The position numbers and the translations under genes were made by a program. Below the pieces are notes generated by a model, which was not told where the DNA came from, made no database searches, and worked only from the letters and a program-made list of their open reading frames with translations. Positions 18,271-25,716 of a DNA stretch of 64,000 nt are shown in pieces (positions within the stretch are counted from its first letter, which is position 1; every line of letters begins with the position of its first letter). Source of the stretch: Tagaea sp965279565 (GTDB lineage: Bacteria; Pseudomonadota; Alphaproteobacteria; CACIAM-22H2); assembly GCA_965279565.1 (NCBI GenBank), contig OZ257249.1, forward strand, positions 930,001-994,000. Direction: 5' to 3'.

Positions 18271-19118
18271 GCGCGACGAACGACAGCCCGGGACGCCGCG
18301 CGGTCCGCCGGCTGATGCGCCGGCCGGCGGCCGTGTTCGGCCTCGCGGTCGTGCTGGCGTTCGTCGCGATCGCGGTCCTTGCCCCGCTCGTCGCCCCGTT
18401 CGATCCGATCGCGACGAACTGGGGTGCGATCCGCAAGGCGCCGGAAGCACTCTACTGGTTCGGCACGGACGAGAACGGGCGCGACCTGCTCTCGCGCATC
18501 ATCTTCGGGGCGCGCGCCTCGCTGCTGGCGGGGGTCGTGTCGGTGTCGATCTCGATCGCCATCGGCCTGCCCTTCGGCCTGCTGGCCGGCTATGCTGGCG
18601 GCTGGATCGACATGGTCATCAGCCGCGTGACCGACGCGATGCTCGCCTGCCCGTTCCTGATCCTGGCGATCGCGTTGGCCGCGTTCCTCGGGCCCAGCCT
18701 GTCGAACGCGATGATCGCGATCGGCATCTCGGCCACGCCGGCCTTCATCCGGCTGACGCGCGGCGCCACGCTCAACGCGGCGGTCGAGGACTATGTCGAG
18801 GCCGCGCGCGCGGTCGGCAACCCGCGCTGGCGCATCGCCGTGCGCCACCTGCTGCCCAACATCCTGCCGCCGATCATGGTGCAGGCCACGCTCGCGATCG
18901 CCGCGGCGATCATCGCGGAGGCGAGCCTGTCGTTCCTGGGGCTGGGCCAGCAGCCGCCGGCACCCAGCTGGGGCTCGATGCTGAACACCGCCCAGCGCTT
19001 CATCGCGCAGGCACCCTGGATGGCGCTGTTCCCGGGGGCGGCGATCTTCCTCGTCGTGCTCGCCTTCAACCTGCTGGGCGACGGGCTGCGCGACGCGCTC
19101 GATCCGCGCCACCGCTAG
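18267..19118 (+). CDS. Peptide ABC transporter permease (DppC type)
   Basis: A 283-residue permease partner: an N-terminal cytoplasmic stretch, a first helix at about residues 25-47, VAPFDPIATNW, the family motif YWFGTDENGRDLLSRIIFGARASLL, six helices in all and the EAA loop YVEAARAVGNPRWRIAVRHLLPNILPPI. SFLGLGQQPPAPSWG is conserved in DppC/OppC. ATGA overlap with dppB-like gene. Confidence 0.92.
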   Translation: MSATNDSPGRRAVRRLMRRPAAVFGLAVVLAFVAIAVLAPLVAPFDPIATNWGAIRKAPEALYWFGTDENGRDLLSRIIFGARASLLAGVVSVSISIAIGLPFGLLAGYAGGWIDMVISRVTDAMLACPFLILAIALAAFLGPSLSNAMIAIGISATPAFIRLTRGATLNAAVEDYVEAARAVGNPRWRIAVRHLLPNILPPIMVQATLAIAAAIIAEASLSFLGLGQQPPAPSWGSMLNTAQRFIAQAPWMALFPGAAIFLVVLAFNLLGDGLRDALDPRHR

Positions 19119-19205
19119 AAAATCTAACCGCCGGCACGAGAAATACTCGATTGCCGGGGCGGGGCGGTGCCGCCAAGTTCCACGCGCCTTCAAGGAGAAG
19201 ACGCG

Positions 19206-20174
19206 ATGAGCAAGGTCTACGTGATCCACGAGAACGACGCCTGGGTCGAACCGCTGCGCGCGGCGTTCGACAGGCGCGGCACGCCGTTCGCCGAATGGTT
19301 CCTCGACGAAGGGACCATCGACCTGCGCGACGAGCCGCCCGAAGGCGTCTTCTACAACCGGATGAGTGCTTCCTCGCACACGCGCGACCACCGCTTCGCG
19401 GCCGAGTACACGGGCCATGTGCTGGAATGGCTGCAGCGCCACGGGCGCACGGTCGTCAACGGACGGCGTGCGCTGGCGCTGGAGATCAGCAAGGTCGCGC
19501 AGTACCAGGCACTCGCCGCGCACGACATCGCGGTTCCCGACACGATCGTCGCGGTCGGCCGGCACCGCATCGCCGAAGCCGCGGCGACACTCGGCTATCC
19601 GCTGATCGTCAAGCACAACCGTGCCGGCAAGGGACTCGGCGTGAAGCTGATCCTGAGCGAGGCGGCGCTGAAGGAATATCTCGCCGACGAGGAGGCGATC
19701 GGGCCGGTCGACGGCACGTGGCTGGTGCAGCGCTATATCGAAGCGCCCGAGCCGTTCATCACGCGCGTCGAGTTCGTCGGCGGCAAGTTCCTCTATGCGG
19801 TGCGCGTCGACACGTCGGCGGGCTTCGAGCTGTGCCCGGCCGACCAGTGCCAGGTCGATCTCGCTTCCGCCTGCCCGGCCGTGGCGCCGAGCGAGCGCTT
19901 CCGCATCGTCGAGAATTTCCGCCATCCGCTGATCCGCCGGTACGAGCGGTTCCTCGCGGCGAACGACATCGGCATCGCGGGCATCGAGTTCGTCGTCGAT
20001 CGCGAAGGCAACGCCTTCACGTACGACGTGAACACCAACACCAATTACAATCCGAAAGCCGAGGCGCGTGCCGGGTTGTCGGGCATGCAGGCCATCGCCG
20101 ACTATCTGGGCGGCCGGCTGGACTGGGTGGACCCGAGCCCGCTGTGGCTGTCGGCGATCGGAGCCCCGCATTAA
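19206..20174 (+). CDS. ATP-grasp (RimK-like) ligase
   Basis: A 322-residue ATP-grasp enzyme of the RimK/alpha-L-glutamate-ligase kind, which forms an amide or peptide bond using ATP. Visible are LGYPLIVKHNRAGKGLGVKLI (ATP-binding lysine and glycine loop), WLVQRYIEAPEPFITRVEFVGGKFLYAVRV, and metal-binding IGIAGIEFVVDREGNAFTYDVNTNTNYN (E and N residues). AAGGAGAAGACGCG precedes the ATG at 19206; an in-frame upstream ATG lacks a ribosome-binding site. It follows the peptide importer by 87 bases. The substrate is unknown; acting on imported small molecules is an inference. Confidence 0.82.
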   Translation: MSKVYVIHENDAWVEPLRAAFDRRGTPFAEWFLDEGTIDLRDEPPEGVFYNRMSASSHTRDHRFAAEYTGHVLEWLQRHGRTVVNGRRALALEISKVAQYQALAAHDIAVPDTIVAVGRHRIAEAAATLGYPLIVKHNRAGKGLGVKLILSEAALKEYLADEEAIGPVDGTWLVQRYIEAPEPFITRVEFVGGKFLYAVRVDTSAGFELCPADQCQVDLASACPAVAPSERFRIVENFRHPLIRRYERFLAANDIGIAGIEFVVDREGNAFTYDVNTNTNYNPKAEARAGLSGMQAIADYLGGRLDWVDPSPLWLSAIGAPH

Positions 20175-20185
20175 TTCCGAGGCAG

Positions 20186-20218
20186 AAACAGGTTACGACA
20201 GGTAACGGTAACCTGTTT
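20186..20218. terminator. 11-bp inverted repeat downstream of the importer/ATP-grasp operon
   Basis: AAACAGGTTAC (20186-20196) and GTAACCTGTTT (20208-20218) are perfect inverted copies around an 11-base loop that contains another GGTAAC. The transcript would end ...CCUGUUUAAG. It looks like a terminator, though the nested GGTAAC repeats could equally be an operator. The remainder of 20219-20387 is unusually A/T-rich for this genome and holds no gene. Confidence 0.5.
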
Positions 20219-20334
20219 AAGCCTTTGAAGTAACTCTATTGTAACCTCCATTTGCCTGACGCTGTAGTACTTCACTGTATGCCAAGTATCCAATGCATCG
20301 GAATATATTCTAACATCTGTGTTCTAAAAATCAA

Positions 20335-20379
20335 CCCCCCGGAAGTGCTATAGTGCGCACCACATTTCTCCGGGGGGAG
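20335..20379 (+). promoter_or_regulatory. Promoter-proximal repeat covering the ribosome-binding site of the CHAT gene
   Basis: CCCCCCGG (20335-20342) is complementary to CCGGGGGG (20370-20377), which overlaps the GGGGGGAG ribosome-binding site (20372-20379) of the CHAT gene starting at 20388. A TATAGT -10-like box lies between the arms at 20349-20354. If transcription starts upstream of 20335 the mRNA could hide its own ribosome-binding site; if it starts at ~20361 the left arm is untranscribed. Which is true is unknown. Confidence 0.4.
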
Positions 20380-20387
20380 AACCGCGA

Positions 20388-23300
20388 ATGATCAGGTTCC
20401 GCAGCGCGGCATGCGCCGCCGCACTCCTTTTCCTGTGGGGCTGCCAGCCCGACGGCAAGCCGGCGGTGAGCCTGCAGCAGGCCCGCCAGATCACGGCCGA
20501 GTTCCAGGGCCAGGGCTTCCGTCCGCCGCCGCGCACGATCTCGGACATCACGGCGATCCTCGACCAGCAGCGGCCCGATCCCGCGCGCGTCGCCGCGAAC
20601 GTCGCCAAGGCCGACGCCGAGCCGCCCGCCAGCCTGCGCGGCACCGACCTTGCCGCCTTCCTGTTCGAGCGCGGCATCGCGGCCGAGGAGCTCGGCCGCG
20701 TCAACCAGCGTGTCGCGGACTTCAAGCGCGCCTACGAGCTGGCGAGCGGTGCCGGTGCCGCACCGGCCGTCGTCGCGCGCTATCTCCAGCAATGGTCGCT
20801 GGGCGAGCAGCAGAGCGGCAACGCGCGCACGGCCTTCGCGCTGCACCAGCGCCGCGTCGCGGGGGCTCCCAATCCCGGCTCGCGCGTCGCGGCGCAGCAG
20901 AACCTCGTCATGGCGGCCGTGCAGCTCGGCGACCTCGCGACCGCCAAAACCGAGCTTCCGAAGATGGAATCGACGCTGACCGAGATCCGCAACGCCCCGC
21001 GCATGCCGCAGTTCGTGCTCTGGGGTGCGGAGACGTTCGTGGCGCGCACGGCGGCCATCATCGCGCTGGAGGAAGGCCGCTTCGCCGAGGCCGAACGCCA
21101 CCTGCGCGCGGCGATCGCCAGCAACGACCGGATTGTCCGCGACGAGGCGTCGATCACGCGCCAGCAGGGCAACCCGCCGAGCGCTTACAGAAATCTCGGA
21201 TACGTCATCCGCAGCGATCTCGCGCGCGCGCTCTCGCGCCAGGGCCGTCTGGTCGAGGCCGAAGTGGAGACGCGCGCCACCCTCGTCGGCCGGCTGGGAA
21301 TCCTGGGCCGCTATGCGCCCGAGACGGTCGCCTCGGTCCTCGGACTCGGCGACATCCTGATCGAGCAGGGCCGGCATGCGGAAGCCCTGCGGCTGGGCCG
21401 CGTCGCGATCGATTCGCTCGAGCAGATGAAGATCGATCCGGCGTCCAGCATGTACGCGCGCGCACTCCGGCAGATCGCGCGCGCGCAGAGCCAGCAGGGC
21501 GAATGGCAGGCGGCCGCGGCGACCTACGAGGATCTGCGCAAGCGCATGGCGTCGAATCCCGACGTGCTGCGCCAGGCGTTCGACACCAACGGGCACTGGG
21601 GCATGGTCTCGCTGCGCGGCGGCAATGCCGAGGAGGCGCGCCGCGTGCTGACCAACGTCGTCGCGCGCAACGTGGAGAGGCTGGGCGAGCGGCACTGGGA
21701 CACGGCGACGAGCCGCGGGATGCTGGGTGCCGCGAAATCGCGGCTCGGCGACAATGCCGGCGCGCTGGCCGAGTTCGACGCGGCGATTCCGATCCTGCTG
21801 CAGTCCTCGCGCCAGGCGGACGACGAGGAAGGCGGTTCGGCGTCGCGCGACGGGCAGCTGCGCGTCGTTTTCGAGGCCGCGATGCGTTCGCTTGCGGCGT
21901 CGGGTCGAGCGGGTGCGGCGGATGAGTCGTTCCGTCTTGCGGACGCGATCCGCGGGCAGGGCGTGCAGCGTGCACTTGCGCAGAGTTCGGCGCGCGCGGC
22001 GGCGGCCGATCCGGCCCTAGCCGAGTTCGTGCGCCAGGAACAGGACACGCAGAAGCAGGTGGGGGCGCTGCAGGGTCTGCTGACCAACGTGCTGTCGGCG
22101 CCCGAGCGCGACGACACGGCCGTGCGCACGCTGCGCACGCAGATCGACCAGCTGCGCGGGGCGCGCGCGGCGATCCGCCAGGAGATCGAGCGCCGCTTCC
22201 CGGACTACGTGAACCTGATCGATCCGCGCCCCGCGACGGTCGAGCAGACGCGCCGCAGCCTGCGACCGGGCGAAGCGCTGATCGCGACCTATGTGGGCCA
22301 GGAACAGACCTTCGTGTGGGCGGTGCCGCAATCAGGTGCCGTCGCGTTCGCCGCGTCGAACATCGGCCGCAGGGCAATGGCGCAGACGGTCGGCGACCTG
22401 CGCAAGGCGCTCGACCCGAACGCGGCGTCGCTGGGCGACATCCCCACCTTCGACGTGGCGCTGGCCAACAGGCTCTACAACGACCTGCTGAAGCCGGTCG
22501 AGGCGGGCTTCGCGAACGCGAGCTCGCTGCTGGTCGTGCCGCACGACGTGCTGGGCCAGCTCCCGTTCTCGGTGCTGGTGACCGAGCCCGTCCAACTCGT
22601 GGCCGAGAAGGAAGGCGAGGCGCTGTTCTCGACGTACAAGAAGGTGCCGTTCCTGATCCGCAAGGCGGGCATCACGCAGCTTCCCTCGGTCGCGTCGCTT
22701 GCCACGCTGCGCAACCTGCCGGCGGCACCGGCGAACCGCAAGGCGTTCGCGGGCTTCGGCGATCCGTGGTTCAGCGCCGAACAGATGGCCGAGGCGAAGG
22801 CCGAAGCGGCCACGCAGCAGGTCGCACAGCTGACCACGCGTGGCCTGACGACGCGTGGCATCAAGCTCGTGCGGCGCAACGCGCCGGCGACGGCGAACGT
22901 GGACAGCGCGGAGCTGGCGATGCTGCCGCGCCTGCCCGACACGTCGGACGAGGTGAAGGGGATCGCACTGGCGCTCAACGCCGACGCGTCGGACGTGTTC
23001 CTGGGTGCCGCGGCCAACGAGCGCAACGTCAAGACGATGGACCTGTCGAACCGGCGCGTCGTGATGTTCGCCACGCACGGGCTGATCCCGGGCGATCTCA
23101 ACGGCCTCACCCAGCCCGCCCTCGCCCTGTCGGCGCCCAACGTGGCGGACATCGACGGCGACGGACTGCTGACGCTGGACGAGGTGCTGGGCCTGCGGCT
23201 CAACGCCGACTGGGTGGTGCTGTCGGCCTGCAACACGGCGACCGGCGACGGGGCCGGGGCCGAGGCGGTCTCGGGGCTGGGCCGGGCGTTCTTCTATGCC

Positions 23301-23579
23301 GGGACGCGCGCGCTGCTGGTGACGAACTGGCCGGTCGAGACGACGAGTGCGCGCGTGCTGACGACCGACCTGTTCGGCCGGCAGGCGCGCGACCCGAACC
23401 TCGCGCGCGCCACGGCGCTGCAGCAGGCGATGGCCGCGCTGATCGACGGGGCCGGCTACGTCGACCCCGCCAGCCGCCAGACCGTCTTCGCCTACAGCCA
23501 TCCCATCTTCTGGGCACCCTTCGCCCTCGTCGGGGATGGCGGCGGGGCCGGGGCACGCCAGGCGGCGCAGATTCGGTGA
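20388..23579 (+). CDS. TPR-CHAT lipoprotein protease
   Basis: A 1,063-residue CHAT-domain protein (caspase-HetF-associated with TPRs). The N-terminus is a lipoprotein signal with lipobox near LFLWGC (Cys ~19). Residues ~30-560 are helical TPR-like repeats; the CHAT domain covers ~650-1050 and ends YSHPIFWAPFALVGDGG. The catalytic pair is visible: His897 in VVMFATHG and Cys948 in VVLSACNTATG. Between them, residues 921-932 (DIDGDGLLTLDE) form a perfect canonical EF-hand calcium loop, where family members commonly have LLTxxEV. CHAT proteases are cysteine peptidases of the caspase clan; targets here are unknown. It heads a block with a caspase-like protein, a FecR-like protein and a cyclase. 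Confidence 0.88.
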   Translation: MIRFRSAACAAALLFLWGCQPDGKPAVSLQQARQITAEFQGQGFRPPPRTISDITAILDQQRPDPARVAANVAKADAEPPASLRGTDLAAFLFERGIAAEELGRVNQRVADFKRAYELASGAGAAPAVVARYLQQWSLGEQQSGNARTAFALHQRRVAGAPNPGSRVAAQQNLVMAAVQLGDLATAKTELPKMESTLTEIRNAPRMPQFVLWGAETFVARTAAIIALEEGRFAEAERHLRAAIASNDRIVRDEASITRQQGNPPSAYRNLGYVIRSDLARALSRQGRLVEAEVETRATLVGRLGILGRYAPETVASVLGLGDILIEQGRHAEALRLGRVAIDSLEQMKIDPASSMYARALRQIARAQSQQGEWQAAAATYEDLRKRMASNPDVLRQAFDTNGHWGMVSLRGGNAEEARRVLTNVVARNVERLGERHWDTATSRGMLGAAKSRLGDNAGALAEFDAAIPILLQSSRQADDEEGGSASRDGQLRVVFEAAMRSLAASGRAGAADESFRLADAIRGQGVQRALAQSSARAAAADPALAEFVRQEQDTQKQVGALQGLLTNVLSAPERDDTAVRTLRTQIDQLRGARAAIRQEIERRFPDYVNLIDPRPATVEQTRRSLRPGEALIATYVGQEQTFVWAVPQSGAVAFAASNIGRRAMAQTVGDLRKALDPNAASLGDIPTFDVALANRLYNDLLKPVEAGFANASSLLVVPHDVLGQLPFSVLVTEPVQLVAEKEGEALFSTYKKVPFLIRKAGITQLPSVASLATLRNLPAAPANRKAFAGFGDPWFSAEQMAEAKAEAATQQVAQLTTRGLTTRGIKLVRRNAPATANVDSAELAMLPRLPDTSDEVKGIALALNADASDVFLGAAANERNVKTMDLSNRRVVMFATHGLIPGDLNGLTQPALALSAPNVADIDGDGLLTLDEVLGLRLNADWVVLSACNTATGDGAGAEAVSGLGRAFFYAGTRALLVTNWPVETTSARVLTTDLFGRQARDPNLARATALQQAMAALIDGAGYVDPASRQTVFAYSHPIFWAPFALVGDGGGAGARQAAQIR

Positions 23580-23641
23580 CGCAGATCACTGCGCGTCTCG
23601 CGTTCCAGGGATAGTCTGGTTCGAACATCGGGGATCCGGCC

Positions 23642-25024
23642 ATGCTCGCATCGTTCCGACACGGGGTCGCATTTCTGGCGCTGGCAGCCGCACTGCTCGC
23701 CGCGTCGGCGCCCGCGTGGGCCGCGAAGAAGGTCGCGCTCGTGATCGGCAACGGGGCCTATACAGAGGCGCCGCTGAAGAATCCGGCCAACGACGCGCGC
23801 GCCATCGCCGGCACGCTGCGCCGGCAGGGATTCGAGGTTCTCCTGAAGGAGAACGCGACGAAGGCCCAGATGAACGAGATCGTCGCCGATTTCGGCGAGA
23901 AGCTCGCCGAGGGCGACACCGCGCTGTTCTTCTTCGCCGGCCACGGCATGCAGGTGCAGGGGCGCAACTATCTGATCCCGACCGACGCGCGGATCACGTC
24001 CGAGCAGCGCGTGCGGCTGGAAACGCTGGACGTGGAAGCCGTGCTCGACCAGATGGCGGCGGCACGCGCGCGCGTCAGCATGGTCATCCTCGACGCATGC
24101 CGGAACAACCCGTTCGAGCGGCGCTTCCGGTCGGTCGGCGGCGGTCTTGCCCAGATCAACGCGCCCGAGGGCACGATGATCGCCTATGCGACGTCGCCCG
24201 GGAAGGTCGCGGCCGACGGCGAAGGATCGAACGGGCTCTACACGCAGGAACTGCTGAAGGCACTGGCCCAGCCCGGCCTGAAGGTCGAGGACGTGTTCAA
24301 GCAGGTCCGCATCGGCGTGGCCCGCGCATCGAACGGCGCGCAGGTGCCGTGGGAAGCCTCGTCGCTGACCGGCGATTTCTATTTCCAGCCGGGTGCGGCC
24401 GTCGCCGCGGCGCCTGGCGCACCGGCGGCGGCACCGGCGGCCCCCACCGTCGACCGCGAGGCGATGTTCTGGGATTCGGTCAAGGGGTCGAGCGATCCGG
24501 CCGAGCTTCGCGCCTATCTCGACACCTACCCGACCGGGACCTTCGCGCCGATCGCGCGCGCCCGCGTGGCAAGCCTCGAAGCGGCACGCCAGCAGCAGAC
24601 GGCCGCCGCGCGAACGGCGACGGCTCCCGCACCAGCTGTCCCCGTTCCGGCGCCCGCCCCCCAGGTCGCCGCGGCGGCCCCGACTGCCCGTGCCGGCAAC
24701 CAGTTCAATGGCATGTATTCGGCGACGATCCCGATCAATGCCGTCGCCGGCAGTTCCGCGCACGCGTTTGCCACGATCACACAAGGCGGCATCCGGCTTT
24801 CCGCCACTCTGGCAGCGCCGGGGGCGCGCAGCAGCACGCTGACCTGCACGGGCGGCGGTCCGCTGAATGCCGACGGCACGTTTGCGGATATTCAGGTCTT
24901 GTGCGGCCGGGTCGGCGACCAGTCGGCATCGAGCATGTCCGGCAGATTCGACGAAAGCAAAAAGACACTGCATATCGTTTTCACCAATGCGCAGGGGTCG
25001 ACCACTGAAGTCGCATTCAAGTAG
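23642..25024 (+). CDS. Exported caspase-like (peptidase C14) protein
   Basis: A 460-residue protein with a Sec signal (ALLAASAPAWA) and a p20-like caspase fold: KKVALVIGNGAY, PLKNPANDARAIAGTLRRQGFEV, His101 in FFFAGHGMQ and Cys153 in VILDACRNNPF, both in the expected dyad positions. After ~255 an Ala/Pro linker leads to the FWDSV...YLDTYPTGTFAPIARAR repeat commonly appended to bacterial metacaspases, then an Ala/Pro stretch and a ~105-residue C-terminal beta-rich domain I do not recognise. It is predicted to act in the periplasm. It begins 62 bases after the CHAT gene. Confidence 0.88.
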   Translation: MLASFRHGVAFLALAAALLAASAPAWAAKKVALVIGNGAYTEAPLKNPANDARAIAGTLRRQGFEVLLKENATKAQMNEIVADFGEKLAEGDTALFFFAGHGMQVQGRNYLIPTDARITSEQRVRLETLDVEAVLDQMAAARARVSMVILDACRNNPFERRFRSVGGGLAQINAPEGTMIAYATSPGKVAADGEGSNGLYTQELLKALAQPGLKVEDVFKQVRIGVARASNGAQVPWEASSLTGDFYFQPGAAVAAAPGAPAAAPAAPTVDREAMFWDSVKGSSDPAELRAYLDTYPTGTFAPIARARVASLEAARQQQTAAARTATAPAPAVPVPAPAPQVAAAAPTARAGNQFNGMYSATIPINAVAGSSAHAFATITQGGIRLSATLAAPGARSSTLTCTGGGPLNADGTFADIQVLCGRVGDQSASSMSGRFDESKKTLHIVFTNAQGSTTEVAFK

Positions 25025-25055
25025 ATCAGACAGGCAGATCCGGAGACGTACCCAG

Positions 25056-25712
25056 ATGCATCGCACCCTCGCCGTCCTCGTCCTTCTCGCCGCCTTCCCC
25101 GCCCTCGCGGCCGATCCCGTCGCGATCGTCGAGGATGCCAAGGGCAAGCTCGACGTCGATTTCATGGACTATGTCGAGGCCGGCCGAGTCGTGAAGCTTG
25201 GTGCGGGCGACGAGCTGGTGCTGGGCTATCTCAAATCCTGCTGGCGCGAGACGATCAAGGGCGGGACCGTCACGGTCGGGACTGAGCAATCGAGCGTGGC
25301 CGGCGGCACCGTGCGGCGCGAGAAGACGCCGTGCGACGCCGGCAAGATGCGGCTTTCCTCCGATCAGGCGGCGAAGTCGGGCGTGATGGTGTTCCGCGCC
25401 CCGCCGCGCCCCGCGGGTGCAGCGGCGGCACCGGAGATGACGATCTACGGCGTGTCGCCGGTGCTCGACATCAAGGGCGGCGGACGCGTGTCGATCGCGC
25501 GGCTCGATCAACCGGGCGAACCCATGGCGTTCGACGTGCCGGCCCAGCAGCTGACACGCGGCAGTTTCTACGATCTCGCCAAGGCGGGCCGCGCGCTCGC
25601 CGCCGGCGGCACCTACCGCCTGTCGGTCGGCGAGCGGAACATCGTGTTCAAGGTCGATACCGAGGCGCGCACCGGACAGGCGCCCCTGCTGAGCCGCCTC
25701 ATCCGGCTCTAG
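25056..25712 (+). CDS. FecR-like exported protein
   Basis: A 218-residue protein with a Sec signal (MHRTLAVLVLLAAFPALAAD). The mature part has a VEDAKGKLDVDF...VEAGRVVKLGAGDELVLGYLKSCWRETIKGGTVTVG pattern like FecR-type beta-sandwich domains. Two cysteines in the mature part (SCWRE, TPCDAG) could form a disulphide. It starts 31 bases after the caspase stop and ends four bases before the CHASE2-cyclase GTG, so a shared transcript and complex are likely. FecR-like modules are often encoded next to CHASE2 sensors; the FecR name is a moderate-confidence match. Confidence 0.6.
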   Translation: MHRTLAVLVLLAAFPALAADPVAIVEDAKGKLDVDFMDYVEAGRVVKLGAGDELVLGYLKSCWRETIKGGTVTVGTEQSSVAGGTVRREKTPCDAGKMRLSSDQAAKSGVMVFRAPPRPAGAAAAPEMTIYGVSPVLDIKGGGRVSIARLDQPGEPMAFDVPAQQLTRGSFYDLAKAGRALAAGGTYRLSVGERNIVFKVDTEARTGQAPLLSRLIRL

Positions 25713-25716
25713 CCCC

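Noticed and set aside
18234..20171. Long minus-strand open frame opposite the DppC-like and ATP-grasp genes
   Set aside because: It is a mirror of genes with ATP-grasp and permease signatures and has no motif of its own.
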